A stretch of 64,000 nt of DNA from Synaphobranchus kaupii (lineage: Eukaryota; Chordata; Actinopteri; Anguilliformes; Synaphobranchidae), in assembly GCA_029718625.1 (NCBI GenBank), contig CM056391.1, positions 3,338,662 to 3,402,661 on the forward strand, written 5' to 3'. The stretch's first letter is position 1, and the number at the start of each line of letters is the position of its first letter. Made by a program: the position numbers and the translations under genes. Of the stretch, positions 36,801 to 48,800 are shown piece after piece. Below the pieces are notes generated by a model. It was not told the origin of the DNA. It worked only from the letters and a program-made list of their open reading frames with translations, and did no database searches.

Positions 36801-39800
36801 CCCCCCCCCCCCCCCTCCCCCTCTCTCGCTACCCCTGGGTCTGGCCTACTCTCTATCCCTCTTTCTCTGTCTCTCCCTCTCCCTTCCTCCCTGCCTCCCC
36901 CCCCCCCCCCCCCCCCCCCCACTCTCTCTTTTATTGAAAGTACATACATACGCACTGGAAGGGCCTAACGTACAGTGTGGGCACACTGTTCAGAAAAGCG
37001 CTGGAGTTGTGTTACACGCGGTAATGGAGACCTGGAGTCACGAGTTAGCGCTCATTTCATGTTTAATTCAACAGGGTTCCGTTTAAAACGTGGCCACGTT
37101 GGCAATATGCGTCTCTGTGATTGTGTTACCAGTTTTGACAGGGATCCTCTTTTTATTACATTGGACAAATGGCGCAGCCTTTCCTCCTTAGCAACATTAA
37201 CTCGGCATACATTCAAAGACTTAACGGGCCAAACGTGTTCAGCATCATATAAGCTAAGTAATAGAGGAGTCTACAAGCAGATTTTGAAAACCTTACTTTT
37301 GATAATTTTATATTGTCTTTTTGGCTTTCATTGGTTCATTGGTATTTGAATGAATCTTTTCATTTGTTATGCATGTTGGTTGAGCTGTTTTTGCAACTAT
37401 ACTCATGAATTAATTTCTACATTTTCATATATTTAACCAGGATAGTTAACTCACTAACACTTGCCACAGTTTTCCAGAGAGTCTTGGGGTCATTACACTT
37501 AAAAAAAAAAAATATATATATACAGTATATATATATTATAACCAAAAATAACAACCTGCCTGTGTCATAGTCACAGTGGGGCAAACGGGCGGACTCTAAA
37601 TAAAGTTCACAACTAAACCTTGTGAATAAAGGTCAGTGACTTAGAGCACAGCACCTGACCAACCATCCATAGTACATCAGTTTGTCCCAAGCAACCGTAA
37701 CACTGAAACCTCAAGGAAAACTCAGTCTAAGTCAGGGATGGGCAACTCCAGGCCTTGTGGGCCGGTGTGTATGCAGGTTTAACTCCAGGCCTCGCGGACC
37801 GGTGTATATGCAGGTTTAACTCCAGGCCTTGTGGGCCGGTGTGTATGCAGGTTTAACTCCAGGCCTCGCGGGCCGGTGTGTATGCAGGTTTAACTCCAGG
37901 CCTCGCGGACCGGTGTGTATGCAGGTTTAACTCCAGGCCTTGTGGGCCGGTGTGTATGCAGGTTTAACTCCAGGCCTCGCGGGCCGGTATGTATGCAGGT
38001 TTAACTCCAGGCCTTGTGGGCCCGTGTATATGCAGGTTTAACTCCAGGCCTTGTGGGCTGGTGTGTATGCAGGTTTAACTCCAGGCCTCGCGGGCCGGTG
38101 TGTATGCAGGTTTAACTCCAGGCCTCGCGGGCCGGTGTGTATGCAGGTTTAACTCCAGGCCTTGTGGGCCGGTGTGTATGCAGGTTTAACTCCAGGCCTT
38201 GTGGGCCGGTGTATATGCAGGTTTAACTCCAGGCCTCGCGGGCCGGTGTGTATGCAGGTTTAACTCCAGGCCTTGTGGGCCCGTGTATATGCAGGTTTAA
38301 CTCCAGGCCTCGTGGGCCGGTGTGTATGCAGGTTTAACTCCAGGCCTTGTGGGCCGGTGTATATGCAGGTTTAACTCCAGGCCTCGTGGGCCGGTGTGTA
38401 TGCAGGTTTAACTCCAGGCCTCGCGGGCCGGTGTGTATGCAGGTTTAACTCCAGGCCTTGTGGGCCGGTGTGTATGCAGGTTTAACTCCAGGCCTCGCGG
38501 GCCGGTGTGTATGCAGGTTTTTGCTGCCATCAGTCACCAATTATTAAATTAGCCAAATCTGCATGATGTTATATTTGAGCTACATTCTGAGATATGAACA
38601 GCAGCAGATTCATTTCCTTGTTGCCTGTATTGTAGTGTTTTATTGTGGTCTAATTTACAAGTGAATCAGTGTAGATGTATATGACTAATTAGCTGATTGA
38701 GCCAGGGTAACTGGTGGCAGAAAAAACCTGCATACACACCGACCCACACGGCCTGGAGTTGCCCATCCCTGAACTATGTGGGTAGGCTCCACCCAGCCCC
38801 TCTGGATCAATTAAGTCATAGTAGTAGTCTAGCCTCCCAGATAAGTTATTTATTTATAAATAGAATTTGAGTGTTGGGGCCAAAAAGCACAAAGTCTTGT
38901 TCATGCGTGCACACATGGAGAAATGGTGGAAACGCATGCACATGCACCAAAGACTTCTGAAAAAAGATGTTACAACCAGACCAGGGTAAAATACCGTGCA
39001 TATTTGAGGTACTTTAGCCGTTTTGATGCCAAAAAAAATTGTATTGAACATGGATATTCAAATCTGGACCTCGAATCCAAATCCGGCCCCGGTTTTCTTT
39101 CTCCCAGGTAATTAACTGAACAATTAGTGCTACTGATTGGCCAGACTGTCTTCACACCTGACTCCCAGGTAAAGGGAGGGTGGAAAACCAGCAGTTCTTG
39201 GACCTTGAGGACTGTGATTTGAATATCAGTGGGGCCAGGCCAAGCGGTAATGGAGGGACACTTTTGCTGTATTTTGCCCTTGTACTCTTGTTTTATCCAA
39301 GGCTGAGTAAAATAACAACTGGTATTATATAAAGGCTACCTTAGACTACAAACTGAGGGAAAAAATTTGGGGACAAATCTTGGGGGTAACATTTATTTAA
39401 AAAAAACAGGGCGGTAACAGAGGGACGCAAAATTAACGTCCATTTTTTACACTTTTTTCAGACATTCATATCATATGGTTCCTGAGGTGAAAAGGGTTAT
39501 CTTTCGCTTTCATATTGTACTATTACCACTTAAATATGAACATGCAAAATGGTAAGCCACTTGTGCTGCTCAATTTTTATGGGGCGAGGTTTAAAGTCAG
39601 ATGGGCATGGTAACAGAGGGACATTGACAAATGGTAACGGAGGGACACATTTTCATCCCCCTCAAAATCATAATTCTGACAACTTTTTTTCAAAACTGGT
39701 TATACTACATCAAGACACATCCCAATACGCTTTCTTTTGGAATGTTTCCCCTCTCTAAGTAAAAAATTCATGTTAAAAAAATTGAACGGAGGCACAGGCC

Positions 39801-42800
39801 GAAATGAGAATCAAGAAACCTTTGAATACCTTGTCAAACAAGTTCTGTGACTTTTTATCCTAAACCATTCGCTCTACTGGGATGCCTATTCATATCATCA
39901 CTAGAAAAATGCTATTTATTCATACTTTATTAAAATAGTTGCTCAGTAAGACTATTGTTATAGGATAGAATCAGGGGGAAAGTGCATCTGTTCAAGTTCA
40001 TCAACCCCAATGGATTCAAAAGCCCATAACTGTTTTTCTAGTAGAGATAATTAAAGAATTCAATACTTGTTCTGTACACATTGGAACGTTGGCTTCAAGA
40101 TCAGGCAGATAGGAAGTCATTTCATAATGTTTCACCTTTGCTACTGATGTTAACCTCCCCTGGCCTGGCCCAGTGGTATAAAAGAAGAACCGTATACTTA
40201 AAAAGAAACATTTATTTGTACCAATATTATCAGCATTCTGCAACACTAAACGGACCCAGGCCTGATTACAACTGGGCAATCTAACATCTGACTAAAAGCT
40301 GCACACATAGAGAAAATGCCAATCAAAGTAGAAGGTAGAAACATGCATGAGATGGTGAGATGACCGTAAATGCATCCTGGTACATGAGTACATGGGCTTG
40401 TTTTATTGCATTTGTACAAAATTTGCAATTTACAAAAAATGTTCCAATTTTTTTTTTGTTCCATTTGTTCACAAATTATGCAGCCAGTGGGTAGATTTGG
40501 TCATGTCTCATTTATTGAAAGACAAGACAACATCTCTTTTATACTTCTCCGAATGTTCCTTAAGTGAAAATCTGCAATTTCATGACCTTCAGTTTTCATA
40601 CATTGCAATTTGTAAACCAGAAAATACGTCCAGCACTGGCCCTTGGATGCAGAATTGGTGCATTTCATGGTTTTGTTTTGAAATGTAAATTCAAGTGTCA
40701 AAAATACACTTAATAAAAAATTATTCCTAATGTCTTTTCTTGAAACTCAAGGCTAACCGTAGACCTTAGAATATATGATAAGACATTCAAATTTCATGCT
40801 GATAATCATACTGATGCTGAGACAGAAATGGAACACTAGCCATGTTTGGATAGCCACATCTTCCACCCCATTGGTGCGGAACATTATCATTTGCAATGTT
40901 ATATTGTGTGCTGATTACATAATGCACGGTGCTTAACTGGGCATAATACAATGTGCATTTAAAACACTGATATGAAGCTCTTTGTTGCATAACCTCAAAC
41001 AGCGGAGTTGGTTCGAGAGCCGTCATTAACCCAAGTCTGGTTTGAAGATATAATGGGACATCTCTCTGCATTTATTTTCTGTACAAACATAATGATGATA
41101 TAAACTTTACTTAAGGGCGAGTTCCTCTGGTCACCCTGTGCTTTGTAGGATATTTAAGTTTCCATCGTCCTGGAAAGACTTGAAGGCAAAGCTTAGACAG
41201 AAGGCAAATGTGGTCACGGACAATGAAGGGTCTAAAGCAGAGACTTCTGGGATATATGGAATATATAGGTGATGGTGTGTGGCACGACAGCTCTGTGTTA
41301 ATTGTTTAGCCCAGCAAACAGGCAGTACACATTCCCTGATGTCTTTATGCTAAAATCAGAATTGAGAGACATTTGCACATTTCTGGGTCAGGACACATCT
41401 ATCATTGGATATTTCATTTTACATTTCCTCAGGTTGTGTTTACTAGTTTTGTCTCTGTTAACATTTTTCATACCATGACTGGAGTCACAGTTTGAATCAA
41501 AGTAAAATATGTGTTTACCTTTGTTTTTTTGCAATGTCTTCACCCTCTTGGAACGTAGCAGCATAATGCCTAATGCAGGGGTGTCCTATCTTATCCGAAA
41601 AGGGCCGATGTGGGTGCAGGTTTCTGTTTTAGCCCAGTACTACCACACCTGATTCTACTTATCAAGGTCTTGATTGAAGACCATGGTTAGTTAATTAGTT
41701 GAATCAGGTGTCGTAGTGCTGGGCTAAAAAAAAAAAAAAAAACCTGCACCCACATTGGCCTTTTCGGATAAGATTGGACACCCCAGGTCTAATGGATCCG
41801 TACAGTCTTCCAAGCAATGCACTTTCTTATGATATGCATCTTTTTTTTCAGTGAAAGGCACTCTGGGAAATGTATTTGTAGAAGAATTATTATTGAATCC
41901 AGGCTATTCTACTGGGGAATTTTTGTGCTAATAAAATTTTATATTCGTAAATGTTGCAGCTCTCACAACTCTGATCTGTAGATCCATGTTTGTTGCCTTT
42001 AAAAAATGATGTCACTGTCTGGTAAAAAGCCCAAATGCTAATAATAATAATGTGTACATATGCATAGCCAATAATTGCATCATGCATAGTAGACAAATGA
42101 CAACCCGACCAAAGAGAACATAACATTTGGACATTTCCGAAAACCACGGAAACTTCATACTTTGATTACATTTGATTAAGTTTCCACTGAAAATGAAAGC
42201 TTATAAATGTATATCCCCTATCACTAAAGTGTGCTATTCTAATTCCCCTATCACTAAAGTGTTCTATTCTAATTCCCCTATCACTAAAGTGTTCTATTCT
42301 AATTCCCCTATCACTAAAGTGTGCTATTCTAATTCCCCTATCACTAAAGTGTTCTATTCTAATTCCCCTATCACTAAAGTGTTCTATTCTAATTCCCCTA
42401 TCACTAAAGTGTTCTATTCTAATTCCCCTATCACTAAAGTGTTCTATTCTAATTCCCCTATCACTAAAGTGTTCTATTCTAATTCCCCTATCACTAAAGT
42501 GTTATATTCTAATTCGCCTATCACTAAAGTGTTCTATTCTAATTCCCCTATCACTAAAGTGTTCTATTCTAATTCCCCTATCACTAGTGTGCTATTCTAA
42601 TTCCCCTATCACTAAAGTGTGCTATTCTAATTCCCCTATCACTAAAGTGTTCTATTCTAATTCCCCTATCACTAAAGTGTTCTATTCTAATTCCCCTATC
42701 ACTAAAGTGTTCTATTCTAATTCCCCTATCACTAAAGTGTTCTATTCTAATTCCCCTATCACTAAAGTGTTCTATTCTAATTCACCTATCACTAAAGTGT

Positions 42801-45800
42801 TCTATTCTAATTCCCCTATCACTAAAGTGTTCTATTCTAATTCCCCTATCACTAGTGTGCTATTCTAATTCCCCTATCACTAAAGTGTGCTATTCTAATT
42901 CCCCTATCACTAAAGTGTGCTATTCTAATTCCCCTATCACTAAAGTGTTCTATTCTAATTCCCCTATCACTAAAGTGTGCTATTCTAATTCCCCTATCAC
43001 TAAAGTGTTCTATTCTAATTCCCCTATCACTAAAGTGTGCTATTCTAATTCCCCTATCACTAAAGTGTTCTATTCTAATTCCCCTATCACTAAAGTGTGC
43101 TATTCTAATTCCCCTATCACTAAAGTGTGCTATTCTAATTCCCCTATCACTAAAGTGTGCTATTCTAATTCCCCTATCACTAAAGTGTGCTATTCTAATT
43201 CCCCTATCATTAAGTGTGCTATTGTAATTCCCCTATCACTACAGTGTGCTATTCTAATTCCCCTATCACTAAAGTGTGCTATTCTAATTCCCCTATCACT
43301 AAAGTGTGCTATTCTAATTCCCCTATCACTAAAGTGTTCTATTCTAATTCCCCTATCACTAAAGTGTGCTATTCTAATTCCCCTATCACTAAAGTGTGCT
43401 ATTCTAATTCCCCTATCACTAAAGTGTTCTATTCTAATTCCCCTATCACTAAAGTGTGCTATTCTAATTCCCCTATCACTAAAGTGTGCTATTCTAATTC
43501 CCCTATCACTAAAGTGTGCTATTCTAATTCCCCTATCACTAGTGTGCTATTCTAATTCCCCTATCACTAAAGTGTGCTATTCTAATTCCCCTATCACTAA
43601 AGTGTTCTATTCTAATTCCCCTATCACTAAAGTGTGCTATTCTAATTCCCCTATCACTAAAGTGTTCTATTCTAATTCCCCTATCACTAAAGTGTGCTAT
43701 TCTAATTCCCCTATCACTAAAGTGTTCTATTCTAATTCCCCTATCACTAAAGTGTTCTATTCTAATTCCCCTATCACTAAAGTGTTCTATTCTAATTCCC
43801 CTATCACTAAAGTGTTCTATTCTAATTCGCCTATCACTAAAGTGTTCTATTCTAATTCCCCTATCACTAAAGTGTTCTATTCTAATTCCCCTATCACTAG
43901 TGTGCTATTCTAATTCCCCTATCACTAAAGTGTGCTATTCTAATTCCCCTATCACTAAAGTGTGCTATTCTAATTCCCCTATCACTAAAGTGTTCTATTC
44001 TAATTCCCCTATCACTAAAGTGTGCTATTCTAATTCCCCTATCACTAAAGTGTTCTATTCTAATTCCCCTATCACTAAAGTGTGCTATTCTAATTCCCCT
44101 ATCACTAAAGTGTTCTATTCTAATTCCCCTATCACTAAAGTGTGCTATTCTAATTCCCCTATCACTAAAGTGTGCTATTCTAATTCCCCTATCACTAAAG
44201 TGTGCTATTCTAATTCCCCTATCACTAAAGTGTGCTATTCTAATTCCCCTATCACTAAAGTGTGCTATTGTAATTCCCCTATCACTAAAGTGTGCTATTC
44301 TAATTCCCCTATCACTAAAGTGTGCTATTCTAATTCCCCTATCACTAAAGTGTGCTATTCTAATTCCCCTATCACTAAAGTGTTCTATTCTAATTCCCCT
44401 ATCACTAAAGTGTGCTATTCTAATTCCCCTATCACTAAAGTGTGCTATTCTAATTCCCCTATCACTAAAGTGTTCTATTCTAATTCCCCTATCACTAAAG
44501 TGTTCTATTCTAATTCCCCTATCACTAAAGTGTTCTATTCTAATTCCCCTATCACTAAAGTGTGCTATTCTAATTCCCCTATCTCTAAAGTGTGCTATTC
44601 TAATTCCCCTATCACTAAAGTGTGCTATTCTAATTCCCCTATCACTAGTGTGCTATTCTAATTCCCCTATCACTAAAGTGTGCTATTCTAATTCCCCTAT
44701 CACTAAAGTGTTCTATTCTAATTCCCCTATCACTAAAGTGTGCTATTCTAATTCCCCTATCACTAAAGTGTTCTATTCTAATTCCCCTATCACTAAAGTG
44801 TGCTATTCTAATTCCCCTATCACTAAAGTGTGCTATTCTAATTCCCCTATCACTAAAGTGTGCTATTCTAATTACCCTATCACTAAAGTGTTCTATTCTA
44901 ATTCCCCTATCACTAAAGTGTGCTATTCTAATTCCCCTATCACTAAAGTGTGCTATTCTAATTCCCCTATCACTAAAGTGTTCTATTCTAATTCCCCTAT
45001 CACTAAAGTGTGCTATTCTAATTCCCCTATCACTAAAGTGTTCTATTCTAATTCCCCTATCACTAAAGTGTGCTATTCTAATTCCCCTATCACTAAAGTG
45101 TTCTATTCTAATTCCCCTATCACTAAAGTATGCTATTCTAATTCCCCTATCACTAAAGTGTTCTATTCTAATTCCCCTATCACTAAAGTATGCTATTCTA
45201 ATTCCCCTATCACTACTGTGTTCTATTCTAATTCCCCTATCACTAAAGTGTTCTATTCTAATTCCCCTATCACTAAAGTGTTCTATTCTAATTCCCCTAT
45301 CACTAAAGTGTTCTATTCTAATTCCCCTATCACTAAAGTGTTCTATTCTAATTCCCCTATCACTAAAGTGTTCTATTCTAATTCCCCTATCACTAAAGTG
45401 TGCTATTCTAATTTCCCTATCACTAAAGTGTTCTATTCTAATTCCCCTATCACTAAAGTGTGCTATTCTAATTCCCCTATCACTAAAGTGTGCTATTCTA
45501 ATTCCCCTATCACTAAAGTGTTCTATTCTAATTCCCCTATCACTAAAGTGTTCTATTCTAATTCCCCTATCACTAAAGTGTTCTATTCTAATTCCCCTAT
45601 CACTAAAGTGTGCTATTCTAATTTCCCTATCACTAAAGTGTTCTATTCTAATTCCCCTATCACTAATGTGTGCTATTCTAATTCCCCTATCACTAAAGTG
45701 TGCTATTCTAATTCCCCTATCACTAAAGTGTGCTATTCTAATTCCTTCTTCTTGTTGTTGTTTTTTTTAAGGAATTTCTATCTTGGGCCAACAGTGCGGA

Positions 45801-48800
45801 GGAAAATGGGTTTGTGCTGGTCTCTTTCGGAGCAGGTGTCAAGTACCTGTCTGATGACATCGCTAAGAAGCTGGCGGGAGCCCTAGGGCGCCTCCCGCAG
45901 AAGGTTATATGGAGGTACAGTGCGTCACGTGGAAGTGTGTTACAGTGCGTCACGTGGAAGCGTGTTGCAGTGCGTCACGTGGAAGCGTGTTGCAGTGCGT
46001 CACGTGGAAGCGTGTTACAGTGCGTCACGTGGAAGCGTGTTGCAGTGCGTCACGTGGAAGCGTGTTGCAGTGCGTCACGTGGAAGCGTGTTACAGTGCGT
46101 CACGTGGAAGCGTGTTGCAGTGCGTCACGTAAAAGCGTGTTACAGTGCGTCACGTGGAAGCGTGTTACAGTGCGTCACGTGGAAGCGTGTTACAGTGCGT
46201 CACATGGAAACGTAGCCTCTGTGGGGCCATGCGGTGTGCCAACAAAAAATCACCTACGCACCAAAACATTTTGGTGCAAGTTGCAAATGCCCACATGTCA
46301 AATGAGTCCAGCTGTCAAAAGAAGTGCAATTTTAAAACGTCCAAATAATAAGTAAGTTGTATTATACTATAGACAGTGGGGTGCAAAACATTTGGGCACC
46401 CCTGGTCAAAATGCCATTTACAATTAATATCTAAGTGAACAGAAGCTAACCTGACCTCTAAATGGTACAAAGTTAAATGCATTTCTTTAAATTTTAAAGC
46501 AAGATTACTTTTTATTTAAATTTTTTACATTTTCAAAATAATTAAAAAAAAGGAAAACAGCCCTGTGCAAAAGTTTGGGAACCCTGTCAGTTAGTACTTT
46601 GTAACTTCTCCTCGGTCAACTATAACAGCTTGCATGAAGGATCCACCTCCATGCTTAACAGTTGGATTAGAAAACCCACCTAATGAAGACCTATAGACTG
46701 AAACGTTAACTGGTATGGTTGAATAAAACATTACTCAAGGTTTAGAGCATAAGTGTGAGTTTTCAGTTTGGATTATATCATGTATGTAAGTATGTGTCGA
46801 GTACAACAAAAAAAACGAAACAATAATTCACAAAACGAACACCGCATGGCGTGGACCTTCTCCTTATCTAGCGTGCTCACTATCTGGATGCAATATGTAA
46901 CGTGTACTTGTTTCACTGATAAGAGAGTTTTTCCACCACTGAATCAGTCTGTGGTAACAGGCCTGAAATGTGACCACGTTCGACCTGGAGTTCACTACTC
47001 CATGTCTCTGTTCAAAAAGGAAGACAATCCCCAGTAGTGCTACTGCTGTTTTGATGAGGTTTTATTCTGAAAGTTTTACCATGTTTCGGAAGTAGACTAC
47101 TGGAGGTTATTAGCTGAAAAAAATACACATCCAAAGAACATTGGGTTGGAAGTGCAAAGTTCTTATGAGCAACCCTTCATAAGTATGCATAGTCAGCAGA
47201 GTGTGTATCTGTTTTTCCAGAGTACATGCAAAAGTAATCCTATGAAAGTATAACGGATGTGTTCTGCATTTAAGCGTTACGATGGGTTAGAGTTTCTGCT
47301 CTATAAATAAAAATCTCTAGAAGAATAGAAATATGTGACCAGAAGAACGTGAAGATCTTTTGCGGAGATCGGAAGATCTAAGCCTCCGTGCAGTGATTAT
47401 TGACTATCAGCCAAAAACAACAGATTACTCATTGGCAGGGCCTGCTAGGTCTCTAGAAGGACAGACACCCACGCCATGGCGTTGTGACACAGGCTAGCAA
47501 GCAGGTTCACAGAACTTAATGGCTTCAGTTTCTTTAAGGCTTTCCATGTTTTAGGTGTAGAAAATCACTTGCTCAGGCAGAACTTGCCTGCTGACCTGAA
47601 AACTGGGAAAAGTGGGGGAGCCAGTCATGCTGGTGTCTGGTACCCTTAGCCCTGCCGTTACTTGTGCTTTTACGCACAGAGTCTGGGTACCCGTGTCTCC
47701 ATATATATGCGTACATGTGATGTTATTTTAAAAACTGTGGGTCACATTCATTTGTAATTCAGTGTGCATTAGTAACTAACTCTTATCAAAAATGTAAAGC
47801 CAAGACTGAACCTTAAAAATAATAATAATAAGAAGAATAATTACAATATTTGATGCCAAAAAAGCTCATGATGTCATGATTGTATTGAGAAAAAGAATGA
47901 CTTGCTTAAATTTCTTAATCAAATGTTAGAAAAAGGGCATTTTGGGTAAACCTTTTAAAGTTAAAAAGCTCATCAGAGTACTTGGAAAATTGTTGACACT
48001 GACATGCTGATACTGTAAATTTTGTAAAATCATCACCAGGTTTGTCAAACGCGGGTTCTCATTGTACAGTAAGGTGTGTGACCAGGCCTTTCTTGACTGC
48101 TGCCACCACTTTCTGATGCTTCCCGGAAAACTCTGAACAGAAATGAGTCCACAGGTGTAGTGAGCAGAAATGAGTCCACAGGTGTAGTTAGCAGAAATTA
48201 GTCCACAGGTGTTGTTAGCAGAAATTAGTCCACAGGTGTAGTTAGCAGAAATTAGTCCTCAGGTGTAGTTAGCAGAAATTAGTCCTCAGGTGTAGTTAGC
48301 AGAAATTAGTCCACAGGTGTAGCTAGCAGAAATTAGTCCACAGGTGTAGTTAGCAGAAATTAGTCCACAGGTGTAGTTAGCAGAAATTAGTCCTCAGGTG
48401 TAGTTAGCAGAAATTAGTCCACAGGTGTAGTTAGCAGAAATTAGTCCACAGGTGTAGTTAGCATAAATGAGTCCTCAGGTGTAGTTAGCAGAAATTAGTC
48501 CACAGGTGTAGTTAGCATAAATGAGTCATCAGGTGTAGTTAGCAGAAATTAGTCCACAGGTGTAGTTAGCAGAAATTAGTCCACAGGTGTAGTTAGCATA
48601 AATGAGTCCTCAGGTGTAGTTAGCAGAAATTAGTCCACAGGTGTAGTTAACAGAAATGAGTCCACAGGTGTAGTTAGCAGAAATTAGTCCACAGGTGTAG
48701 TTAGCAGAAATTAGTCCACAGTTGTAGTTAGCAGAAATTAGTCCACAGGTCCGGCCTCACAGAGGAATGGCAGGAGCTGTAAATATTTGCATTGCAGACG

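Larger units (their letters stand above)
33853..45771 (+). other. ugt8: intron 2 of ugt8, tandem-repeat rich
   Basis: This 11.9-kb intron between GTGAGT and TTTTTAAG carries a GT-rich array, a polypyrimidine tract with two poly(C) runs, a MITE with an amplified TIR, several smaller MITEs and the 3.5-kb 30-bp array. Well over half of its length is repeat. No further exon of the gene is missing from the joined product, so nothing coding is expected here. Confidence 0.9.

Noticed and set aside
36469..37086. Serine/proline/leucine-rich open frames
   Set aside because: Translation of the polypyrimidine tract; low complexity only.
42172..45886. A series of open frames encoding a repeated decapeptide (YSNSPITKVF type), up to 412 codons
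   Set aside because: A 30-bp unit without stops gives this automatically; each 28-bp unit shifts the frame into a stop. The last frame runs into ugt8 exon 3 out of frame.
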